The position numbers and the translations under genes were made by a program. Of a stretch of 64,000 bases of DNA, positions 23,921-31,378 are shown in pieces. The DNA is from Collinsella sp. AF23-2 (lineage in GTDB: Bacteria > Actinomycetota > Coriobacteriia > Coriobacteriales > Coriobacteriaceae): assembly GCF_003459245.1 (NCBI RefSeq), contig NZ_QRVG01000001.1, positions 62,001-126,000 on the forward strand, written 5' to 3'. A model generated the notes under the pieces. That model did not search any database and was not told where the DNA came from. It worked only from the letters and a program-made list of their open reading frames with translations. Positions within the stretch are counted from its first letter, which is position 1. Each line of letters opens with the position of its first letter.

Positions 23921-25468
23921 CTAATCGTTAGTGTTTCGCAACATTTCGAGCCACTCGAAGATGCGACGTTGTTCGGGCAACGGCGGAAGTGGAACAAGAA
24001 GGTTGAGCACGTAAGATTCCTTGACGTTATTTATGTTAGTACCGGTCGAAAGCACCCTAATGCGGCTTCGATATAAGTCGGAAAAGAAAATGAGCCAGCA
24101 CCAGCCTTGACAGGCCAAGGGTCTCGCAATCCGCAAGAATGCTCCGATTTGCGTATTGGGCATCTCTCTCGAAACGAATCCGGGCTTGCCGATCACCTTT
24201 TTACTGCCCGTTGACGCAACATACAGTACGTCTCCGACCTGAACTTGAGCAGAGGGTACGACGTGTCCGTAATCGAGGAATACATCGTCTGTGCCGATCG
24301 TCAGTGACCCATTCTCGAGGATGTTTCCTCCCCTCAGGATACGAATCCCCTGACTCGTCACTTCGTGCTTTTTGTAGGAAGTACCTGGCGCAAGATCAAT
24401 TAACGTGGAAAATCTCGCCCACTCCCAGCCCTCGGGTATCTCGAACGGGATCTCGTCCTCGATGCAGACGGGCTCGGACTCGCGGCCCTTTGCGTCCACC
24501 CTCTTCTCATAGCGGCGGCCATCGGAACCGGCGAAGATGATCGACTCGCCGCCCTTCGGGGCCCTCATCTTCCCCTCGGCCACGAGCTGCCGGCGCTGCC
24601 CGCGGATGCGCTCGAGCAGGACGCCGGCGGGCTCGTCTGCGGGGTCCTGCGGCACAAGCCCTCCCTGAACCGCCAGCTGCAGCACCGACTTCCGCAGGCG
24701 GCCGGGCAGCGCGGCGTCGAGCGCCTCGCGGGCGTCCTCGAGCTCGCCGTACTCCTCGACCAGGGGCATGAGCTGAGTGAGCTGATTTATAATTCTCGGC
24801 TCCTCATTTTCTGGCGGAAGAGCAAGAAGCGTAGACCTCAAGCATCCCAACGAAACTGTTTTCTGAGCGGTACCGGTAGCCTTGGCATTGAAATATGCGT
24901 ATGTTGATGGTGCCGCAAGGGCATTTATCATGAACCGTCTGTAGCCCAAGGGGCGAAGCAAGGCAATGTGACGTTGAAAGCAAAAACGCTCTTCGGTATT
25001 GACTGGCACCACAATCCCGAACGATCCCGTTACGGTTAGCAGCAAATCACTGTAACGAGGCTTTCTTGAGCCGTCGAGTGAATCGAAATAATTCGATGAA
25101 ACATGTCGAGTATTGGAAAAGTCAATCTTGCCTGACGAGACGTCGGAGATGACAAGAAACGGTATCCCATCTGCTTGTTGGGGTGGAGCTTGATGGTCGC
25201 CGTCGGTAATTACTGAGCACAAGCTTTCTAGTCTTGCCCAAGCCCATCCTTCGGGCAACTCCTCAAACGGCACCTCATCCGCGATACACCTATCGCTTAG
25301 CACGCGACCCTTGGCGTCCACCCTCTTCTCATAGGGGGAGCCATGGGAACTTGATGGGCATTCAATTGCATACAATCGCGTCCTAGTGAATCGCGTCCCA
25401 ACGCCATGCTTTAATGCATGCAAAAACGCACCTGCAACAAGCGTTGTAAAATCTAGTGATATGAGCAT
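23921..25468 (-). CDS. Silent, inverted hsdS cassette (specificity subunit without native N-terminus)
   Basis: A 515-residue open frame. From about residue 47 (GSPYEKRVDAKGR) it is homologous to HsdS: its own TRD1' (WARLESLCSVITDGDHQAPPQ), a central region identical to that of the expressed gene, and TRD2' (WARFSTLIDLAPGTSYKKHE). The first ~45 residues are unrelated to HsdS, and the conserved start MKAKDLKNSILQMAIEGK is missing. There is no hsdM upstream, so it is best read as a donor reservoir, not an expressed gene. The actual start, if any, is uncertain. Confidence 0.85.
   Translation of the reverse strand: MLISLDFTTLVAGAFLHALKHGVGTRFTRTRLYAIECPSSSHGSPYEKRVDAKGRVLSDRCIADEVPFEELPEGWAWARLESLCSVITDGDHQAPPQQADGIPFLVISDVSSGKIDFSNTRHVSSNYFDSLDGSRKPRYSDLLLTVTGSFGIVVPVNTEERFCFQRHIALLRPLGYRRFMINALAAPSTYAYFNAKATGTAQKTVSLGCLRSTLLALPPENEEPRIINQLTQLMPLVEEYGELEDAREALDAALPGRLRKSVLQLAVQGGLVPQDPADEPAGVLLERIRGQRRQLVAEGKMRAPKGGESIIFAGSDGRRYEKRVDAKGRESEPVCIEDEIPFEIPEGWEWARFSTLIDLAPGTSYKKHEVTSQGIRILRGGNILENGSLTIGTDDVFLDYGHVVPSAQVQVGDVLYVASTGSKKVIGKPGFVSREMPNTQIGAFLRIARPLACQGWCWLIFFSDLYRSRIRVLSTGTNINNVKESYVLNLLVPLPPLPEQRRIFEWLEMLRNTND
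24419..24774. repeat. Central inverted repeat of the hsdS inverton, right arm
   Basis: Reverse-complement partner of 22259-22614 (356 bp). It contains the 18-bp core (site 3) at 24495-24512. Inversion between the central arms would flip 22615-24418 and exchange TRD2 for TRD2'. Confidence 0.88.
25317..25344. repeat. Outer inverted repeat, right arm (recombination site 4)
   Basis: 28 bp, exact reverse complement of 21677-21704. The core is at 25317-25334. It marks the edge of HsdS homology in the silent cassette. Confidence 0.85.
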
Positions 25469-25568
25469 CCCGGTTGCTTCAGCACCTCGATGCTCTCGTC
25501 TTTAGCGCCCTCCGCTCAGTGGAGGACTGACTGCAAACGGCGTAAACAAGACAAGGGGGATTGCGCAA

Positions 25569-27692
25569 ATGAAAGCAACTGAGGCGAATCTGCTCGACCT
25601 TATGGGCGTGGCGAAGATGCAGTTCGTCATTCCCGTGTACCAGCGAGTTTACTCGTGGAGTGTAAAAGAGTGCGAGGTGCTTTGGGATGACGTCATGCGA
25701 GCGGGTCGTGATGGCGTATCGCACTTCGTGGGGTCGATGCTTTATATCCCCGAGTCCGAGAGCTCTGCCACGAGTATTTCGCGCGTGCTTCTGATTGACG
25801 GACAGCAGCGCATGACGACGTTTTCGTTGATGATTACAGCCTTGGCTGAATATCTGGAGGATAATCCCGACAAGGCCGGCTTCCTTGGCGATCTCAAGAT
25901 CTCAGCGCTGCGGAAGAACTATCTCTTTAACGATGATGACTACAACGGCCTGGCGCGCTACAAATTAGTGCTCTCGCAGGACGATAAAGAGACTCTGTTT
26001 TCCATCGTGTCTGGGTTTCCCATGCCAGATGAAAAATCGGATCGCATTGTCGAGAACCATGCGTTCTTCCGCGAAAAGATGCGCGGAAAATCATTCGATC
26101 CGGCAAGGCTTTGGGCGGGGCTAAACCGCGTGCAGGTCATCGATACTAAGCTCACCGCTGGCGTCGATAATGCCCAGCTCATATTTGAGTCCATGAACTC
26201 CAAGGGCAAGCCCCTCATGCCCATCGATCTCATACGCAACTATGTTCTTATGTCGCTTCCTAACGACGAACAGACCAAGCTCTACGAGGGCTACTGGCAT
26301 CCCATTGAGCGTCTGTTTGGAAAAGGGGGCGAGGGCGAGTTTAACGCCTTCATTTGGTACTGGCTGTGGCTCAAGGCTCCCAATAGGCAGCCAAAGGAGA
26401 ATGAGGCTTATTACGAGTTCAAACGGTATTTTACCGATGACTACGACGGAGACACCGAGAGTCTGCTCAAGGAGTTGCGCGAGTATGCGCAAAGGTATGC
26501 CAGCCTGTTCCGAGACAAAGAAAAGGACGCTGGCCTACGTCGGGTGTTCAGCAGAATCGTAAGCCTTGATGTGAGACAGATCAGGCCTCTTTTGATGCTG
26601 CTCTACTCGGTTTACGAGAGAAATAGGCTAGACCGCAACGCGTTCCTTCGCATCTGCGAGACCATCGAGTCGTTTCTGTTTAGACGCGCGGTTTGCGGCA
26701 GGCTTACCACGGGCTTAAACAACTTTTTTGCAGGCATGTATCGCAACCTGGAGCTTCAAGCCGATATAGAGGAGTACGTTACGGCGATGCTCCTTATCCA
26801 CAGCAGCGGTATGACCGCGTACTTCCCGACAGACGAGCATTTTGTCGAGGAGCTTAAGACGCGTGACTGTTACAACCGCTTCTCTAAAAAGCGCTATTAC
26901 CTGGAGCGTATGGAGAACTGGCACCACCCGAAGGAGCCCATCTCGGCTGACGATTACCAGATCGAGCACGTCATGCCCCAGACGATCGATGGTGAGCACG
27001 GCTGGAAGGAATCGCTTGGTGAGAACTGGGAAGACATCCACGACAGGCTGTGCAACAACTTGGGAAATCTTACGCTGACGGGCTACAACCAGGAGTACTC
27101 AAACCGGTCGTTCTCGGACAAGCTCAATCTTCCGAACGTGGGACTTAAATGCAGCCCGCTCTACCTAAACAAGTCGATCGCCTCGCATGAAAAATGGGGC
27201 GAGGAGGAGATTAGGCAGCGCGCGGACGATCTGGCGAAAGAGGCGTGTGAGATATGGAAATATCCCGACCTTCCGGCAGATGTCGTCGACAAGTATCGCC
27301 CCTCTCGTGGGAAGTCTGACGAGGTGCCTATTTGGACCTTGCAAGAGAACCATCCAACCTTTGCCGAGGGCGGGCTTAATCAAAAATTGTTCGAGGAGAT
27401 ACGCGAGTCTATCCTCAACGCCAATCCTTCGTGGGAATCCTATATGGCCAAGTACTACGTAGGATTCAGGTCGGGCAAACGGAAGTTGCATGCCGTGCTG
27501 GAAGGCAGGACTAGCAACGGCGGCTGGATTGCCGTTGGCTTGGCAAAGAGTGTGGACGAGCTGATTGACCCGGAGGCCATGTGTCAGGACAAGCGCGCAC
27601 AGGGTGGATTTGGGCCGGGTATGCCGACCTATGTTGCACTCCGTAGCGCTGACGATATTCCGGCGGTGCTCGATCTTATAAAGCAGTGCTAG
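25569..27692 (+). CDS. DUF262/DUF1524 protein, GmrSD-like nuclease
   Basis: A 707-residue protein. The N-terminal DUF262 (ParB/Srx-like NTPase) motifs are FVIPVYQRVYSWSVKECEVLWDD and LLIDGQQRMTTFSLMI, followed by NAQLIFESMNSKGKPLMPIDLIRNY. DUF1524 with the HNH motif ADDYQIEHVMPQTIDGEHGW lies near residues 460-480. GmrSD is a modification-dependent type IV restriction enzyme cutting glucosylated hydroxymethylcytosine DNA, but this broad family also has other specificities. The C-terminal ~110 residues (YMAKYYVGFRSGKRKLHAV...) form an extra domain I do not recognise with confidence. It directly follows the hsd locus and so extends the defence island. Confidence 0.85.
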   Translation: MKATEANLLDLMGVAKMQFVIPVYQRVYSWSVKECEVLWDDVMRAGRDGVSHFVGSMLYIPESESSATSISRVLLIDGQQRMTTFSLMITALAEYLEDNPDKAGFLGDLKISALRKNYLFNDDDYNGLARYKLVLSQDDKETLFSIVSGFPMPDEKSDRIVENHAFFREKMRGKSFDPARLWAGLNRVQVIDTKLTAGVDNAQLIFESMNSKGKPLMPIDLIRNYVLMSLPNDEQTKLYEGYWHPIERLFGKGGEGEFNAFIWYWLWLKAPNRQPKENEAYYEFKRYFTDDYDGDTESLLKELREYAQRYASLFRDKEKDAGLRRVFSRIVSLDVRQIRPLLMLLYSVYERNRLDRNAFLRICETIESFLFRRAVCGRLTTGLNNFFAGMYRNLELQADIEEYVTAMLLIHSSGMTAYFPTDEHFVEELKTRDCYNRFSKKRYYLERMENWHHPKEPISADDYQIEHVMPQTIDGEHGWKESLGENWEDIHDRLCNNLGNLTLTGYNQEYSNRSFSDKLNLPNVGLKCSPLYLNKSIASHEKWGEEEIRQRADDLAKEACEIWKYPDLPADVVDKYRPSRGKSDEVPIWTLQENHPTFAEGGLNQKLFEEIRESILNANPSWESYMAKYYVGFRSGKRKLHAVLEGRTSNGGWIAVGLAKSVDELIDPEAMCQDKRAQGGFGPGMPTYVALRSADDIPAVLDLIKQC

Positions 27693-27698
27693 GTTGAA

Positions 27699-27721
27699 GG
27701 CCGGGGATTGGCCCCCCGGCC
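27699..27721 (+). other. Hairpin after the GmrSD-like gene
   Basis: GGCCGGGG / CCCCGGCC, 8-bp stem, 7-nt loop, 6 nt after the stop codon, without a T-run. A weak or factor-dependent transcription end is possible. Confidence 0.4.
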
Positions 27722-27832
27722 CTCATTGCCTCAGATTTGTTGGTGGCTCTTCACCGTAAAGCGCATCTGGTGGGAGAGGCTGCTCTTGGTCGGTTGGTGT
27801 CGGAATCGCGGGCAATTATTCGGCCTAAATCC

Positions 27833-27941
27833 GGAAAAGTGCAATATTGACTGGTATAAAAGTACGGAAAAGTGTCGTAATACACACTTCAAAACCTCGA
27901 AAAAGTGTCGATTTGAGCACATAACAATCACGGAAAAGTGT
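27833..27941. repeat. Four repeats of GGAAAAGTGT phased every 33 bp
   Basis: Cores start at 27833 (GGAAAAGTGC), 27866 (GGAAAAGTGT), 27899 (GAAAAAGTGT) and 27932 (GGAAAAGTGT), exactly 33 bp apart, in the same orientation and about three helical turns each. The sequence between cores is not conserved. The last core ends 39 bp before the ATPase ATG, so the array is probably its operator. The gap 27693-27980 has no other gene. Confidence 0.75.
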
Positions 27942-27980
27942 ATCCTAGTGCTAAAACAGCACGTAATAAGGGGTACGCTT

Positions 27981-29303
27981 ATGCTACAGAGAAAAGCGAA
28001 AGCACAGTTTGAATCTTGGCTTGCCTCGTCGCCTAACAAGGCTCTTTTGGTCAAGGGCGCCCGACAGGTAGGAAAGTCATATTTGGTCAACGTCTTTGCA
28101 AGCGAATCGTTCGAAAATGTCGTGACGTTCGACCTTATCGCCGACGCGTCCGTGCGCGATTCGTTTTTGGCGGCAAAAAGCGCGGATGACCTGCTTATGC
28201 GCATGTCTATTGCTGCAACGCAGCCGATGGTTGCGAACAAGACCGTTGTGGTTATCGACGAGGTGCAGCGATGCCCCAACGTAGTGACGTTTATCAAATA
28301 CCTGGTCCAGCGCGGCGACTTTCGATACATCCTTACCGGATCGCTCCTTGGTGTTGAGCTCGAGGGCATCGATTCCCTGCCGGTGGGGTATGTCGAGCAG
28401 GTCCAGATGTACCCGCTCGACTTTGAGGAGTTCTGCTGGGCAAGCGGCGTTGCTGCCGGAGCGTTTGACATGCTCAGGGGTTGTCTAAAGGACGAAAAGG
28501 AGCTCCCCGGCTATCTGTATGACCGCTTGCTCAATCTGTTCCATCAGTATGTGGTGGTGGGGGGCATGCCCGACGCGGTCAATTCCTTCTTGGCGACGCG
28601 CAATGTCGACGAGGTTCGAAACATCCATCGCGATCTTCACGCCCTGTATCGCGATGACATCGCAAAGTACGCTCCGCCTGAGCTACGCTTGGTTATTCGC
28701 GATATCTATGATCTGATTCCCAGCGAGGCCGGCTCCAAAAACAAGCGATTCAAACTGTCATCGATTAACGGTGTCAAACGTTTTTCGCAGGTGACAGATC
28801 ATTTTCTCTGGCTATCGGAGGCGGGTGTCGCGCTTCCCGTGTATAACGTAACGGCGCCCGTGGCACCCCTTTTATTGGGGGAGCAACGAAATTTGTTCAA
28901 GCTGTTTTACTTGGACACCGGAATGCTCATGTCGTCGTATTCCAAAAGGGTCGCCCAAGGCGTTTTTGATGGGGGGACGGAAGACGCCTTTGGCATGAAC
29001 ATGGGGGCGGCGTTTGAGGGCTTCGTTGCCCAAGAGCTCAAAGCCCACGGATTCAGATTGCGCTACTTTACGTCTAAAAAAGTCGGCGAGCTCGATTTTG
29101 TGGAGGAGACGCTCGATGGGGAGGTTCTTGCCATCGAGGTCAAGTCGGGCAAGAGCTTTAAGTCCCATGCGGCGCTCGACAACGCGCTCGCGACGAAGGG
29201 CTACGGAATCGATCGCGCCCTGGTACTTGCGGAATGTAATCTTCACCGCGATGGTGACGTGCTGTATCTGCCCATCTTTATGGCAGGGCTTTTGGAGCCG
29301 TAA
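27981..29303 (+). CDS. AAA_14/DUF4143 ATPase
   Basis: A 440-residue protein. Walker A KGARQVGKS (26-33), Walker B TVVVIDEVQRCPNVV, sensor YILTGSLLG. The middle section YVEQVQMYPLDFEEFCWASG and QYVVVGGMPDAVNSFL are standard for the AAA_14 plus DUF4143 family. The C-terminus (FEGFVAQELKAHGFRLRYFTSKKVGELDFVEETLDGEVLAIEVKSGKS) has the ELDFV...EVKSG arrangement of a nuclease-like fold. Function is unknown; many copies occur in gut anaerobe genomes. ATG 27981 has AAGGGG upstream. An upstream in-frame extension to 27708 runs through the repeats and is rejected. Not homologous in detail to the DUF234 ATPase at 13848, but analogous in design. Confidence 0.85.
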   Translation: MLQRKAKAQFESWLASSPNKALLVKGARQVGKSYLVNVFASESFENVVTFDLIADASVRDSFLAAKSADDLLMRMSIAATQPMVANKTVVVIDEVQRCPNVVTFIKYLVQRGDFRYILTGSLLGVELEGIDSLPVGYVEQVQMYPLDFEEFCWASGVAAGAFDMLRGCLKDEKELPGYLYDRLLNLFHQYVVVGGMPDAVNSFLATRNVDEVRNIHRDLHALYRDDIAKYAPPELRLVIRDIYDLIPSEAGSKNKRFKLSSINGVKRFSQVTDHFLWLSEAGVALPVYNVTAPVAPLLLGEQRNLFKLFYLDTGMLMSSYSKRVAQGVFDGGTEDAFGMNMGAAFEGFVAQELKAHGFRLRYFTSKKVGELDFVEETLDGEVLAIEVKSGKSFKSHAALDNALATKGYGIDRALVLAECNLHRDGDVLYLPIFMAGLLEP

Positions 29304-29340
29304 CATGCCGCCGGCTCTTCCGGCCCTCCCTTAACCCCCG

Positions 29341-30324
29341 CTACTCGTCCCCGTCGTTGGGGTCGCCCTTGAGGGTGTTGATGTCCAGGTACTGGTTATC
29401 GTCCTCTTTTTGCTGGGTCTCCGACTCCGCTTGGGTGGGGCCGCGGAACAGCTGGAATCCCTCAAACGCAATGACGCCGAGCAGGGCAATGATAATGGCG
29501 ATAAAGGCAACCTTGACTGCCTGCGGAAATTCCGAGAAACGCAGCGCCTTTTCCTCGGCGTAATAATCGGCAAAGCGCTCTTCGCCCGTGCTTTTGGTAT
29601 ACGCCGGCGCGGACGCGGCCTCCGGGTCATATTCCGGTGCAGGCGTGGCAGCGTACGGATCGTTGAGATAATCGCTCGATGCGGTGCCATAATCCTCGGT
29701 CTCGATGCGACCGGTGCCAGCATAGCCATCGGAATAATCGGAATATGCCGCACCGCCCTCATAGTCCGCGGCGCTCGTGTTGGCGGCAAAAAGCGGGTTA
29801 ACTGGAACATCGAGCGCCGGCATGCCGGTAGAGGTCTCATCCAGATCGGTTGCAGCCCAGGAATCGTAGGCAACTTGATGGGCAACGGGCTCGTCGAGCC
29901 TTGCGACCGGAGGCTTGCGTGCCGCAGGAACAGGCAACTGCTGGGCGCTGTACATAACGGTGCTGTCGGCCGATTTGCCCTGCGTCGCTGCAGCGAGAAA
30001 TGCTGCCGTCTCGGACGGGTCGCTTGCGGGGCGGGGAGCGGGCGTGGGCGCCGAAGTGGGTGCGGGCGTAGGCGCGGGCGTCGAAACAGCCGACTGCGCA
30101 GGAGTCGGCGCAGATGCGGTCTTAGGCGCAAGTGCGGGATTGGGGTTTGACGGGCGAGCCCCGCCGCCCATGAGTTCGTCGGCGGTCCACGGGCGATCAT
30201 CCATCACGTCGTCAAGGCTCAGCGAAAACAAGTCGTCTTCACCCTCATCGAACATGCGGTGCACATGTCCACCAATTGCCGGAATCAATCCGCGACCGGT
30301 GCATGATGCCTTGCTCAACGCCAT
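29341..30324 (-). CDS. Single-pass membrane protein with Pro/Ala-rich linker, unknown function
   Basis: A 327-residue protein I do not recognise. N-terminal ~50 residues are acidic (MFDEGEDDLFSLSLDDVMDDRPWTADELMGGG), followed by a long Pro/Ala/Thr-rich linker (about 55-95) and an Asp/Tyr/Ala-rich low-complexity region. One transmembrane segment VAFIAIIIALLGVIAFEGFQLF near 270-295 precedes an acidic, charged C-tail. With no signal peptide, the long N-terminal part is probably cytoplasmic. ATG 30324 has GAAAGGGTGG upstream; an upstream in-frame start (30420) lacks this. Convergent with the DUF4143 ATPase gene. It could be a tail-anchored scaffold, but that is a guess. Confidence 0.65.
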   Translation of the reverse strand: MALSKASCTGRGLIPAIGGHVHRMFDEGEDDLFSLSLDDVMDDRPWTADELMGGGARPSNPNPALAPKTASAPTPAQSAVSTPAPTPAPTSAPTPAPRPASDPSETAAFLAAATQGKSADSTVMYSAQQLPVPAARKPPVARLDEPVAHQVAYDSWAATDLDETSTGMPALDVPVNPLFAANTSAADYEGGAAYSDYSDGYAGTGRIETEDYGTASSDYLNDPYAATPAPEYDPEAASAPAYTKSTGEERFADYYAEEKALRFSEFPQAVKVAFIAIIIALLGVIAFEGFQLFRGPTQAESETQQKEDDNQYLDINTLKGDPNDGDE

Positions 30325-30447
30325 TCTGTTCCACCCTTTCGAAATACTAATAACATCGATTATATGGAACTTTCCAAGCGGCTCGGTCTTGGATTCATGC
30401 TTTCCAGAACTCGCGCCCAAAAGGGGAGAGGCAATCCAGGCGAGTGC

Positions 30448-31101
30448 CTACTTGTCGCCTGCTGCCGCCTTGGCCTCATTGAGGTAGCTATAGAAGCTGT
30501 ACTTGGAGATGCCAAAGAACTCGCAGGCGCGCTCGCTCGACTTGGAAATGAGGAAGGCGCCGCGACGGTCAAGGTAGCCAATGGCACGAATGCGCTCGTC
30601 TTTGGTCATGAGTGCCGCGGGCTTGCCCACAAACTGCTCGCACTCGTGCAGCAGGTCTTCGAGCAGGTCGCCGATGTTCTTGGTAATGGGCTCGGGTTCG
30701 GTATAGCCCGTGCCGCCGGTGCCGGTAAAGGCGTCGAGCGAACGCTCAAAAGCCTTCATAAGCGTAATGTCAAAGTTGATGCCCAAAATGCCGACAGGCT
30801 TGCCCTCATCGTTGCGGATAAAGATCGTCGAGGACTTGAGCAGCTTGCCATCGGTGGTTTTGGTGAGGTATGGCTCGCGGTCGTGTACGTCGGTGGCGCC
30901 CTCGTGCATGGACTCAAACACAATATGGCTGGGGCCGTCACCCAGTTTGCGCCCGCTGACGTGGCCGTTTTCGATCACTACGATGGAGTGGTCCACGTCA
31001 TCGGTCTCCAGATCGTGGACGACGATTTCGCAGTTGGGGCCAAATTGGAGCGCCAGACCGTGTGCAAGGCGCTTATAGAACTCAATCTGTGCGGGGGTCA
31101 T
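30448..31101 (-). CDS. YheO/DauR-like PAS-HTH transcriptional regulator
   Basis: A 217-residue paralogue-type regulator. The PAS region is visible as YKRLAHGLALQFGPNCEIVVHDLE, HSIVVIENGHVSGRKLGDG and STIFIRNDEGKPVGILGINFD. The C-terminal HTH is RIRAIGYLDRRGAFLISKSSERACEFFGISKYSFYSYLNEAKA. ATG at 31099-31101 has AGGAAGG 6 nt upstream. It is divergent from dpaL over a 277-bp region containing two AACAAA-N3-TTTGTT boxes, so it is the prime candidate to bind them. It parallels the regulator at 3180-3836 that is divergent from the other arm of the purine locus. Confidence 0.87.
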   Translation of the reverse strand: MTPAQIEFYKRLAHGLALQFGPNCEIVVHDLETDDVDHSIVVIENGHVSGRKLGDGPSHIVFESMHEGATDVHDREPYLTKTTDGKLLKSSTIFIRNDEGKPVGILGINFDITLMKAFERSLDAFTGTGGTGYTEPEPITKNIGDLLEDLLHECEQFVGKPAALMTKDERIRAIGYLDRRGAFLISKSSERACEFFGISKYSFYSYLNEAKAAAGDK

Positions 31102-31220
31102 GGGTGCCTTCCTAAAAATTAGTTTGGGCACACTTTGCCATAAACCACACTTGTTCGCAAATAACGAAAGCGTCGCTGCGTTATGTGACCGTTCGGCGGC
31201 GAAAAGGTACCGATTACGGC

Positions 31221-31286
31221 AACAAACAATTTGTTAGGTTTGCCAATCAAAAAGTGTGATAGAACAGTACTAACAAACTTTTTGTT
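31221..31286. promoter_or_regulatory. Operator pair AACAAA-N3-TTTGTT before dpaL
   Basis: Perfect 6-3-6 palindromes at 31221-31235 and 31272-31286, centres 51 bp apart (about five helical turns). A possible promoter TTGTTA (31231-31236) with TGTGAT (31255-31260) overlaps the first box. The remaining 277-bp divergent region has no gene. Confidence 0.6.
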
Positions 31287-31378
31287 TGGCATCCACATAA
31301 AAGTTTAGCCGCATGAATGGGAATGGGCTGAAACGCGTATGCGGGGGCCGGCAAGAGAGGACTTAAGGAGTTCACCGT

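Noticed and set aside
23921..25468. Second functional hsdS gene
   Set aside because: The N-terminal conserved region is replaced by unrelated sequence, and there is no hsdM partner or RBS support, so it is read as a silent cassette.
27833..27941. CRISPR-like repeat/spacer pattern
   Set aside because: Only a 10-11 bp core is conserved; period of 33 bp is too short and position is that of an operator.
13848..29303. Integrated prophage or conjugative element
   Set aside because: There are no structural phage, relaxase or type IV secretion genes, and the only recombinase sits inside the hsdS inverton, so it is better called a defence/accessory island.
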